DNA of 64,000 nucleotides, from the NCBI RefSeq assembly GCF_035582795.1, contig NC_134365.1:76055635-76119634 (forward strand). The letters are read 5' to 3'. Every line of letters starts with the position of its first letter. Within the stretch, counting starts at the first letter, position 1. This document shows positions 12,569-23,245 of this stretch, piece by piece. The translations under genes and the position numbers were made by a program. This DNA comes from Mycteria americana. Taxonomy: Eukaryota; Chordata; Aves; Ciconiiformes; Ciconiidae. The notes beneath the pieces were generated by a model. That model saw only the letters and a list, made by a program, of their open reading frames with translations. It was not told the origin of the DNA and searched no databases.

Positions 12569-13877
12569 CTGAAAAAACCCAATATATCACTGCTTATTTA
12601 TATTCTGCACTTTTTCATCAAAATAATTGTTTGTTGCAGACAAACCAGGAAGGGCTAAAAGGGTAGGCACTCCAATGTATTTCTGAGTCATCTATCATTT
12701 GAAAGATAAATACTAATGGCAACCACCAAATTCCAGATTTTTTCCTTTGGTTTTTAAAATCCATTTCCAGTCTTTAAATATATTTAGGGTAGATTCATCA
12801 TCTAGGAGCCTTGAAATTTTACTGCTCCAATTAAGTAAACCAGGCAAAGAAGGAGAGAAAAGAGGACATGACAATTCTGCAAGTATGTCAAAGGCTGCTG
12901 AAGGAAGAAAAAGCAATCTGTTCTCCATGTCCACAGTGGATAGGACAAGAAAGAAAGGACTAAAACTGAGGCAGAAGAAGTTCAGTTTAGGTACTAGGAA
13001 AGCTTTTCTAAGCATGCAGAGAGTGAGGCACTAAAGCAGATTGCCTGGGGACATGGTGGAGTCTGTTACTGAAGGTCTTCCAGAACTACCTAGGCAAGCC
13101 ACAGCCAGGAGCAATCCTGGCAGAGGTAATCATGTCTCAAGTTCCCTTTCAGCTTCTGATTCCTGGCACTGGTGTAATAGCAAGTATGGCCAAACTGAGC
13201 TAGAAGAGGAGTAAATGTGAACAGGTGAGACCAAAAGTCAACGTTCACTTAACAGTTTGTAAGGTGTAAATTATGCTACCTTGGGGAAGCTGTATAACTT
13301 ACACTGTTGCGAAAATCACAGGTCTCTTCCATATTGTCACTAGTTCGAGTTTGTCTAGCTAAAAATGATGAAAACCATAGTTGCCACTGGACAACTATAG
13401 GGTAAAAAATGATCTTGGGCTCTTTCTCATCCCCAAGTCAACAGAAGTTTGCCTAAAAATATTCAACACAGTTGCCAAGCCAATGGCAGTTACTAATGGG
13501 CAGCCATGGGGGGCTGATTAGCCCTGGCTGATTATGGGCATAGCTGGATATTTCATGGCTGAAACACAGTGGAAGAGGACAGTGGGCTGGCAATTCACGC
13601 TTGTGGAGCCCCTGCTTCAATCACTGTGAGGATGTTAGCCTTTCATTCAACAAGTGGTGTCATCAATCTGCTGTTTTTCTTCAGACCTTCAGATTCTAAT
13701 AATTAACATCAAGACTGAAGCAAGGTTAACAGAGAGAGATCACAGCTTTGCGGTGTTTGGATTGCTTGTGCTTGATTCTACAAGCACTTTAACAATATGA
13801 TCCTAAATCTCTGAAGGAAGTCCAGCAATAGCTCTGTCTGGGTAAGGAAATGCGGTGATTTTGCTCAGAGCACTCAC
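12569..13877 (-). other. LMNTD1 intron containing an antisense CR1 fragment
   Basis: This 1.3 kb intron lies between the exons ending at 13878 and starting at 12568. Much of 12840-13165 is the 3' part of an old CR1 LINE on the plus strand, antisense to the gene. The rest shows nothing recognisable. Confidence 0.85.
12840..13165 (+). mobile_element. CR1 LINE fragment, end of ORF2 and 3' UTR (ancient)
   Basis: This reads as the C-terminal part of a CR1 reverse-transcriptase ORF. Its DNA has a block around ctgttctccatgtccac followed by tggataggacaagaa, then ctaaaactgaggcag, and then agcagattgcctgggg and catggtggagtctg. All of these are hallmark CR1 stretches in birds and reptiles. It continues to a degraded 3' UTR (caatcctggcagaggt, ttccctttcagcttctgatt). 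The reading frame is broken by stops and small gaps, so it is dead and old. It lies in an LMNTD1 intron, antisense to the gene. Confidence 0.85.
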
Positions 13878-13997
13878 CTGACCGCTAGGCTCACAGAGAA
13901 TGGTAGCACAGTCAAGGCTTGTCCTAAATCTCTCCAGGTCCTTCCAAAGAAAATCTGAGGGAGGTTTGTGAAGCACTGTAGCATCTGCTGCCCAAAC
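13878..13997 (-). CDS. LMNTD1: LMNTD1 exon, C-terminal half of the lamin tail domain
   Basis: This 120-bp exon of exactly 40 codons begins VWAADATVLHKPPSDFLW. It corresponds to the LTD signature strand, in which lamins carry WAA followed by a PPSDLVW-like motif. It continues through RFRTSLDCATILCEPSGQ. The acceptor is cttgatctttgcag and the donor is GTGAGTGCTC after GGTCAG. Both ends fall on codon boundaries, so it joins the exon at 16470 and the one at 12568 in frame. No stop, frameshift or loss of the key tryptophans is seen, so the domain looks intact. The intron separating it from the previous exon is about 2.5 kb. Confidence 0.93.
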
Positions 13998-15799
13998 CTG
14001 CAAAGATCAAGCAGCCATTAGATTAAAGACAAAATGGCTCCTGGATGTTTATACAATATAAGAATTCAGTAAAAACATGAGGTTTTCCTTTTCCTTTTTG
14101 ATTTTTGTAACACTGGTCACTATTTGATCTGTGAAATCAAAGCTGAAAGAACTATATTTCAAGACTCGCAGCTTAGTTATAGTGATTATTTTCAAGTACC
14201 TCTCCTGTGGATTAACAGAGATTAGCAAAGGCACATTTTTCAAGGTGTGATAGTAAATCCTGGGGTTTTTGGTCTGGCTTGCTGAGAGTAAGATTAAAAA
14301 TAGGCAGTTTCTTTTATTTTCTGAATTACCAGGGGCATTGGAAGGGATCTGTGATATCAGCTTTAAAATTCCAGTCTCTGCTTGATTCTAGATTCCCTCT
14401 GTTCAGGGAAAAGCTGTCTCTACTGGAGACTAGAAGGTTTTTGTACTTTTATCCTTATACAAAGATTTAACAACGTTGTGCTTTATAAAGTGAACACAAT
14501 TATCTCTGACCTTTATCACTAACACAGTAGCAAAAGGACCCGTTATGAAAACATTTGTCTTACATAAGACAACCACAACACGCTTTTGCAAACAGTGTTC
14601 CTAAAGGATTTGGCATTTGCCATCTGTGAGAAAACAGCTTCAACCATTTCCTGGGAGCCAAAACAATTCCCATTCAATTTTAAAGGAGAAGTATCTTGAA
14701 AAAAATAAAACATTCTCTTCCAAAAGTGCTCACCATACGGCACTCTGCCAAGGTGTATTTGTGGCTTTTTCACACATACACCAGAAGACAGCATTGACTG
14801 TGGCTCTTCTGGGCCCCCACCAGCTTGCATTTCCAGCATTCTTGTAAGAGGGCTCACACAGGGCTGCATTGACCTGCATTGAGCTTGGTGATGAATATGG
14901 ACTTTGCCTCCTTTTATTCTGCGAGGCCTCAATTTTCATCTCACAAAAAGAAACAAGCACTGGTGGTAAAAGAGGCTTCAGGCCATATTCCAACCATCTA
15001 CACTGGGATCTAACTTGAGCGTTTTGCCTTGGTTCATCTGTTGCTCTCACAGGGAGCTGAGGCCTGGAAGTCCTCCCTAGCTGGCTGTCTGACACAAACA
15101 CTATTGTACATAAATTTTAGATGCAAGAGTTGGCAGCCTGAATATGACCTTTTGAAATTAATAAACCAGCAGAAATTTTCTGTTTGCCTATGCTGAAACA
15201 GAAGCTGTGGTGGACCTTCTACCTCAGTCAGTTGTTCACCCAAGAGCCCTTTAATGATAACGGGAACAGCAACCTTGTCAATGACTTCAGCACTGATCAG
15301 AGCACTTCAGAAAGGACTGCTTTTGGGGTGGGTGGGAATGGTTGGTACATCAAAGCCAACTAAGATGAAACCATTTCTGGGGAGATCTGCAAGGTGTCTT
15401 GCAGCCAGCCAAGCAGCCAGCATCTTTACCCAGTACAGCAGAGGCTGTGCCCGCTCTGAGTGTGGGTACATCCCAGAGGCTGCTGGAGGCTGTGTGCAGA
15501 CACCAGCAGATGTTCCTCAGCTACACGTACAACTGAGCCTTGGTCACATTTAGTTCACACGTTCCAGCCTTTTTCATTACCATGGATATCAGATGCATAT
15601 ATTTGTTGTTTTCTATTTAAAGCTTTTCTGGGGTATGATGAAGTAATCTGACTCTTTGCATCTTAGATCCTACCTACCTCTCTAACTCTTAATCAAACTG
15701 GCAAAAAGATACATCTGGACTAGCTGGAGGGGAAGTAATTTCTGAAGAGCTGCAGCCCATGCACTGAATTTTTAACTTATAGTTCTGGCACGACATCAA

Positions 15800-15910
15800 A
15801 GGAGAACACATCATTATCCTCCTTTTACAGAATAGGAAACTAAGGCACAGGGTGTCATCATTTTGCCTAAAGTCATCCAAGGCAAAGCCAGGAACAGAGC
15901 CCCATTGCCA
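15800..15910 (+). mobile_element. MIR-type SINE fossil
   Basis: The sequence tcattatcctccttttacag, then aataggaaactaaggcacag, then tttgcctaaagtcatccaag and agccaggaacagagccc is a clear match to the MIR core and its 3' side (gaggaaactgaggcacag, then cttgcccaaggtcac, then cagagc). It lies in an LMNTD1 intron. MIRs are old, and birds keep only few recognisable copies. Confidence 0.75.
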
Positions 15911-15986
15911 GAACAGTGGTTTATGGCTTTCTCTGCTGGATAACAGCTGTCCTCAGATAGTGGGCACAGTCTGGAGAGCAACATCA

Positions 15987-16015
15987 TTTTTCTTTTTCTT
16001 TTTCTTTTTCTTTTC
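15987..16015. repeat. (TTTTTC)n microsatellite
   Basis: Four TTTTTC units plus a shortened fifth form a pyrimidine tract ending in ttttcag on the plus strand. It looks like a splice acceptor there, but no supported plus-strand exon follows. Confidence 0.92.
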
Positions 16016-16469
16016 AGTTGAGACCCTACTATAGTGATACCTCAGACTATACGCAAAACCATACTAATTGCTTCAGCAGCAACACATAAAACTTGTTTCC
16101 TTTCCAGTTCTATTATTTGTGGGTTTCCAACCCAAAGTTCACACCTTCTGTTGGCAAACACTGGCACAATTCAAAATTCTGACAGTATGGGGACCTTTTT
16201 ATGGGAGCAATGGTTGGAAAAAGGAATGTATTGAACAAGGACTTTCCAGGATAGCTTCCCATTGCTGGGCAATGTGAAATGCTGGATGTGTCATGCAAAT
16301 GCCAGGCTTGTACTGATGATGGACATTAGCAGCTTCTTCTGAATTCATCATTATTTGTGAGTGTTAGACTTTCTGAAAATACAGACTTAAGTTTAACTCT
16401 ATACCATCAGGCTAAGAGTGTACCCTAGTCTGCCAGCTGAGAAAAGGCACTCAAAACCCCCACACTTAC

Positions 16470-16656
16470 TGTCACAGTGGAGTTGGGCCCCATCCTGGTC
16501 TTGGGCGGAAACCGAAACACAGCCACTGGTTGACCTTGGATGTCCTGCTTCAAGACATAATCCCCAATGTTTTCCGCTTTTTCAGGGGCACAGTTCAGGA
16601 TCTTTACAAAATGACCGCCTGGATCAACTTCAGCAATTTTCAAATTTCCAATAGCA
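16470..16656 (-). CDS. LMNTD1: LMNTD1 exon, N-terminal half of the lamin tail domain
   Basis: This 187-bp exon encodes the first half of a lamin tail domain (LTD, an immunoglobulin-like fold also found at the C-terminus of nuclear lamins). Visible LTD landmarks are IGNLKIAEVD, then GHFVKILNCA, the IGDYVLKQ strand, the PVAVFRFPPKT strand and NSTVT at the end. The IGDYVLKQ and FRFPPKTR wording fits LMNTD1 better than lamins A, B1 or B2. The acceptor is ttctttcag before TGCTATTGG, and the donor is GTAAGTGTGG. The exon starts with one base that completes a serine codon and ends on a codon boundary. LMNTD1 is a poorly characterised lamin-like protein without a full rod. In mammals it lies in the Pas1 interval near KRAS. 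The family call is based on the protein pattern seen here; function in this species is inference. Confidence 0.93.
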
Positions 16657-19600
16657 CTGAAAGAACATGAGTTGATTTGAAAGTGTAAAAGCATTGCTTA
16701 ATTGAAAAAATACATGTATTTCCTTATAACAACTAGCCTAGATGTCAGTAATTAACGGTAAGTACACATACCACAGGCAGAATATTTACAGCGCTGCCAT
16801 TCTACTTTTTATGCAGTGCCTTTCATCTGAAAAAAATCCATTTGCATTAAAATTAGTATATTCTATTTCTCTTTCACACTTAGGTAGCAACCATTACCAT
16901 CAAAAATTAAAAGATTCCTTGTGAGGCAAAAAGTCATCAGTATACCGTTTGAATTTGGTTTTGTCTAAATCTATATAGGCTACAACGGTATTTAGCCTAG
17001 TATGATTAGTGGGAGTTGTGTAGCTGAGTCCCTTTGTAAGTTTAGAAAATTCCTCCCATCCATCAGTACACCTTTCTCCTCTTGCCTCTTGTTTTTTTCC
17101 TTCCTGGAGAAAGACAAATCTTCCTTATTAACACTTTATTATTAACTCAGAGAGACTCCATGCTACAAGACTGAGATTTCATCCCTCTGCTGTTTCAGAA
17201 CCATAGCAAAGCGGGGTCTGTTTTGCATCTGCAGTAAGATCAGGGACTTCTTGCGTGAGCAGGGGAACATTCAATCTCCCTTAAGCACTGGAAAACAAAT
17301 TTATTACTTGAGTGTTCCTTTAAGTAGCGCACATGTCAAGGGAGCACTTTCAAACACTCAGTCCCAGACTGTAATACTCATCATAGGTCTTATTAGACGG
17401 GTTGTGAATGAAGTCTAAGAATCATTCAGCTTTTGATGCCGCTTCTACTGCACTAAATTTCATTATTTAGCACTGGTGCAGCATCTTGTCTGTCTTCTGT
17501 GCATGCAATGCTTTTGCCCTTGCCACATTTGTCTTGTTCCAGTAAGTTTAAGTCATAGACCTCTGTGTGTATAGTAAAGGTTGACCCAACAGCCCAGACA
17601 GCCTATGTGCTTGCTTAACATAGCCAAATCCTCATCGACAGTGTGACAAATACTGCCCACCCACCCCAAATAATTCAGCTGTGCGGTGTAGCAGTGAGTC
17701 ACATTTGCTCATGACAGCCAGGCTGCCTCCAGGCTGCTGCTGGCATTGACAGATTTGGAAGCAGACCCGCGGGGAACTGCCCCCTCCCTGGCCAGAGAAG
17801 ACATGCACAGCCAATGTAACACTTGGCTGCCTCTCCTCTGCCTTCCTGCAAACTCTGGGAACTCCAGAGCGTCCCTCCTCCCACTCAGTCCTGGTCTATT
17901 TGTGCTTCACGTCCGCAAGGAGAGACCTGGAGACAGCTTACCAGAGACGCAGAGCCTCAGAGGGGCTTTGGCTGAGGAGCTCCTCACCTTCAGACCTTCC
18001 CCCCTCTTCTGGCTGCTTGCTTTCATCTGGCTGCCACAGTTTGGCATGTTTCTCCTTCCTCCCTGCCCATAGGACCACAGTCTAGGCTGGATCGCTGAAA
18101 TAACCCAGCGTAAAAGGTTTTGGGGGGACATTATTTTAACCTGAGCTTTTTTGTCAGTCTCTGCAAGCTGCTTATCAGTGCAGCTGAAGGGACAGACAGC
18201 TGTGCTTAAAAACTTTGCAGACTGCTGATGCAGAAAATGATCCTTCGGGATCCCTCGGTTTGTAAGTCACCATTTACACATGCAGTACACGTGCAGATGT
18301 AAAATGCTGTGACTCAAATCTGCACTTGCTTTCTACATTGCTACAGTCCCAGAGCTCCAGCAGTGGCCTAGGACGCCACTGGCCTCTAAAACCAGAATGA
18401 CGCCAGCAACAAAGAGAAATCCCTGACATTTTACCTTCTGGAAGGGTGTAGAGCCAGTTAAGTCAATGGCAGAAGACTTTTAAACCATACAGAAGGCAAA
18501 GATCTTCCTGACCTCCGATTTCTCTCTATCTGTGCAGGGAAAGTGGAAAAAAAGTTTGGGGTGCCAAAATGTATCTAGGAGGACAGGAAAAAGCAGATGG
18601 GGAAAGAGACCTTCTAAAATGATCTTAAAAGGTCGTTTTAATGATGTAACATTGTAAACAGCAGAATCCTGGTTGATAATGGAGTGAATAATGAGGGTCT
18701 AGGGTAGTGTGACTTTCCCTAAACAAGACCTCAGGTTGAACCTGGTGAAGCCGGGGAGACTTGGGAACATAAAATGGAGCTGACAGGAGTTTTTGATATA
18801 ACACACAGGACCGGTAAAGGAGCAAATGATAGGACACGGGAATTTGGTGTTGGAATCTGCTGAAGCATGCAATGCAGAGCTGCCAGCTTGCATCCAGGCA
18901 ATCCACTGCCTCACAGCCATGCTGGCTGAAGAAAAAGGTCAGGTCCAAAGCTGCAAGGGTTAAGCAGCAAGGTTAGCTCAACCACGCCTAAGGGTGAATC
19001 AGGCAAGAGATGTTAGTAATAAAGAAGAGTAAATGGGCTTGATCATTCTTCAATCTCAAATGCTTCTGAATCAATTGGGCAGTCTCCTGTGCCAGCTCAG
19101 AAAGCATTTTTTAGATATTATTAGGTATTTTTAGGTATATTATTTAGGTATTTTAGATGGGCACGGGATGGGAATGCATCATCATGCAATTCTCCTTAGA
19201 GGCATGAAAATACAGCCTCCTTCTGTGGCCAGCTCCCAGTACCTAGAAGAGCCTAGGAGGAGCTGTTAGCTCTTGAGGATCCTGCTCTGGGTGGGATTTC
19301 CAAGGCAATGGCTCTCTGGCCCTTTTGTTCACAGGAGAAGAAGTCATCCACCGCTCCCTTGACTCTGCCTGGGATTAACAGCAATCTTTATTCTCTGCCT
19401 GTACTGCCCAAACAGAGCTTCTAAGTCAAGAGACCCTTTTGTGTTAACACATTTAAATCTAAAAATCTCCTTAAGAATCAATGTCAGTTTTTCATATAGG
19501 CATGGGGTCTGCACATAGCAAAAGAGAGAAGTGGAAGAAAAGAAGAAATGAAGGAGAGCAGGCAGGTCCAAACCCAACACCAGGGACATTGACTCCACTC

Positions 19601-19666
19601 ACCACAAAACTTAAGCACAGGTATAATTCTCCTCACTTTACTTATAAGAGAAAGTGAAGTGCTCTT

Positions 19667-19681
19667 ACACACACACACACA
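19667..19681. repeat. short (AC)n microsatellite
   Basis: Seven AC units end in aaacac. Confidence 0.9.
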
Positions 19682-22234
19682 AACACTCCCTCACAGTCTT
19701 TCCTGCTCTTTTCCTCAGAGAATTCTATCTTTAGTCAGTCATCCTTGCTGTACATTTCTTTAAATTGTAATTGGATAAACTTCAAGATTTTGGGAGACCC
19801 CTTTGTCAGAGGAATTTCTGGGATATAGCCTCTATTTGATGAAATTGAGAGTGACTAAGTTAACAAAGGACTGACTAAAGGTAAGATTATTTGTTTGTAC
19901 TGAAAATCTTGTTTTACCAGCAACTATTTTTAAGGAATCCTATAACAAAATACCTATGCTTAGTACATTCATGTTCTGGTATATTATTTTCTGCCAAACA
20001 AGACTCTGAATTTATGAACATCATGACCTATGTGTATGTCTCATTGGGAATTTGGACCTTAGCCTGTGCACTTCCTACCCTCGACCTTAAAAATCCCAAA
20101 TGTATAGGCACCATTTGAACTAATTCCCCCAAACCCATTTTTTTTTTGCACTCTAAGTATACATGTGGTTCTTAGTTCCGTGCAAAAGCCCTACACGTAA
20201 CATGAGGGAGGGAGCTGGTGGGGAAAGTGAGCCCTGCAGGACTTCTCTAAGAACTTGTACAGCCAGCTAGCTGCTGGATGGCAACAGAATTTTGTGAGTT
20301 TAAATGAGGGAATAACATCTCTAAGGAGATGTTCACTGAAGGCTTCATGGCTTTTTTTAGCAAGTTAGTTTTTCTTTCAAAATACTGGACCAGCTCCTGT
20401 GAGACAGGAGCTAAAGTGCTAAAGCATGGAGGAGAGGCAGGTGTGCATTGATGCTGTAGTTTCTTCTGCTCTGTGCTAATATTCACTCATGGAACAGAAT
20501 CCAAAACTTTCTACAATGTACATAACGCTGAGGGGAGAAAAAACATCAGTGCTCTTGGGAGCAGAGGGTGCATCAGCCATGAACCTGTCACCTGCCAGTA
20601 GGACACCATTCGAACTGCTCCTCTCTGAGCTGGTAGAGGTAGAAACAGGGCATTTTAACTAGAAAACATGCCAAGAATTCAAGTCTTTCTAAGCTCTTAA
20701 GTCTTAAAGAAAGTCACAGATTGATACTATTATTATGTTGGGAAAGGCTTATCTCCAGAAGTACAAATCTATTTATTCTTATGCCAACAGATTTAACTAT
20801 ACTAGAGGGATAGGACAGAAAAAGTCCTGGGAGAAGGCTCAGATCTTTCTTTGTGAAAGGCTGAGAAATGTTGCATACATAGTGGCTGTATGCAACTATA
20901 GGCCTGAAATGCCAAGGTTCAGCTGAGATCCCAAGTGCTTTACGGATCAGGGATTAAACTTCACTCATCCTCAGTATGTAGCGCACTTGCACTTAGTACA
21001 AGATAGATATTGGGGATTTTCAATAGCTATGCACAAAATTTCAAGTATCAGTGTCTATTTTTCTTGTTTTCTGCAAAACAGTCACCCCAAAATACAGCAG
21101 ATTTAACATTGCTCAGGCGCAAAAGTCAGGGAAAGGTTTAGGGGGACATTCACATTGCACACACACAATGGCTGTCTCTAAGCATCAGTGCCAGGACACG
21201 TGTGACAATACTATCACCCTCCTTGCACACAGCTGATACCTGAAAATCCTGATGTAGCAAATCCTGATGCAGCTGAAAATCATGATGCCTCAACTCCCAT
21301 CCATTTCTCAGTATGACATTCATTAACAATCTAATTGAATCTAATTAAACATATAACCTTCAAGGTGCTTTAAGTACATTCACATATTCTCAAAAGCAAA
21401 TGGATGTAAATTAAACTCTATTATAAACAAAAAACCCCAAATATCCTAGTTGGCCAAAACCACGTATTTCTACTAAGTTTGTGTATACTTGTACTGTGGC
21501 TTCACAACAAATCAGATCAAGTCATACTACTCATCAACTTTCTATAGAAGCATTACTAAACTATGTGTTCACACTGTGTACACTCAAAGGATGTTGTATA
21601 ATGCAATACCAAATTAAAACATTCGGTATTGTGTACTCAATGTAATTTTATTTACTTAATGTGTACAACAAGAAAAGGTATACTTTAAATTCAAATTGAG
21701 TGGCATAAAAAAAAAGTGCTAGTGTGCTGGCATGGTGGAATACCTTCATAGTAATGAATCAAATGAGAATTAAAAGAATTGCTTAATTTATGCATTTAAC
21801 AAGTTTAACCACACACAAAGCAAACTGTCATCGCCTTTTACTCTTTATCTTCAACAATTAGCAGAGCTAATGACTTCTTTTGCTTTCTGTATTAGACAAG
21901 ATGTGATTCAATCCCCACTAGAAAACAGTTCACACAATACAAGGAAATGCATAAAGGGGAAGGTGATTTCTTTTATCTCCTAATGTTTATCTAGAGTTAT
22001 TCTCCCCAAGCCCAGTCAAACAGTATGGCGTATCTCATTATTTGGAAACAGCTTTAGAGCTCTGAACACAACTAGAGCTTTCGTGCTGGCTTTCAAAGGT
22101 ATCTTTTCATGGCTCTCCCTATAATGTCCTGAGAATTACACAGATCTCTATGGAAACATATGCAAGGAGCACCGTGGGTTTACAAAGACTAAGTCCATGA
22201 CAAAAATGCATATAAAGTCGACAGAACTACAAAA

Positions 22235-22720
22235 TGAATGAGAGCAGGGAGAGCAGCAGGCATCAAAGACCTGGGAGTCAGGAAAGCATTTGATAAAGTG
22301 CCTCTCAAAATATTACCTCCCATTGGCTTAGACAGAAATACTGTCACAGGAACTGTCTGAAGGACTGCAAACAAGGAATAATAATAGACAAGGGGGTTGT
22401 GTCTCATACGTTCCCTATAGGGACAATGGGTAGCTCTCGTTTCACAGAGTATCTCTACTTGTGATGTGCGAGGGGGAATAAAACAGCTGGTTAATAAAAT
22501 ATGTAGATAACACTAAGTTGAGAGGAGAGGGTAGGGGAACACAAATGAAAGCAAGAGAAAGAATACAAAGAGCCCTAGAGAGCTTAGAAATATGGGCAGG
22601 AAATAAGTGAGATGCAGCTCTTGGAAAATGATACACTAATTTATCAAGGGGGAAATAGCATTCACTGGAGGGAAAAGTATGGAGAGCAATAACGCTGAAA
22701 GAAGGCTAGGAGAAAGCCAA
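22235..22720 (+). mobile_element. CR1 LINE fragment, reverse-transcriptase region (ancient)
   Basis: Segments such as aaagcatttgataaagtgcc, tatgtagataacactaagtt and gagccctagagagcttagaa match the order of conserved CR1 reverse-transcriptase blocks: the region before the palm motif, the YADDT-like box, and the downstream helix. The YADD-like codons are degraded (tatgtagataac), and many stops and indels are present. This is a long-dead copy within the large LMNTD1 intron. A further piece of the same or a neighbouring copy follows at 23055-23245. Confidence 0.72.
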
Positions 22721-23054
22721 TGATGCATTTGCAGTTTGACAGAACAAAAAAGGCTGTTACAGTTTTATGGCACTATTCTTGCAGAGTGGAAGATTCCCTT
22801 TGTGCAGCTGTGGAGAGGGGAAGCTGGAAATACTGATCCTGATGTTCACATGCACCAGTGCCTGGTGTGATCTGGCTTCACTGACTATAAGATTTCTCCT
22901 AGTTCCTCCTAGGAGTAAATACAGGTAAATAGAGTTCTCCCACTTCTAATACAGGCAACATAGAGTTCATCCACTCCTCACATCTTGGCCTGAGGCACCA
23001 AACATGCGACCTCATCCATGATGCTTTGTTTCGTTTTAAGTACTACTCTGCTAG

Positions 23055-23245
23055 AAACTCTGGATTTAGGCTGGCATGACACCAGAATAAAATGTATTGG
23101 GTTCATTTTAGGATGTCTCATCACCAGAAAAATAATGACAGTTAACAAGACATTATGGAAGGGTATAAAAATGATGAGGGATCCAGGGGCTAATTTGTGG
23201 GGGGAAAAAAAAGTAAAAGAGCTAAAATGCTTGTCTTCAACAGAT
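23055..23245 (+). mobile_element. CR1 LINE fragment, downstream part of ORF2 (ancient)
   Basis: The stretch ttgggttcattttaggatgt followed by tcatcacc, and then gggtataaaaatgatgaggg with atccaggggctaat, resembles the CR1 segment that follows the reverse-transcriptase core. The order and strand agree with the fragment at 22235-22720, so the two may be one insertion interrupted or decayed in the middle. Divergence is high and the boundaries are approximate. Confidence 0.55.

Larger units (their letters stand above)
13998..16469 (-). other. LMNTD1 intron within the lamin tail domain
   Basis: This 2.5 kb intron splits the lamin tail domain exactly between NSTVT and VWAAD, at a codon boundary. It contains a MIR-type SINE fossil near 15.8-15.9 kb and a (TTTTTC)n tract at 15987. 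A minus-strand frame of 129 codons at 14543-14932 has no recognisable domain or fitting splice sites and is treated as chance. Confidence 0.85.

Noticed and set aside
15987-16019. Pyrimidine tract ending in ttttcag that looks like a plus-strand splice acceptor
   Set aside because: It is a TTTTTC microsatellite, and no supported coding frame follows on the plus strand.
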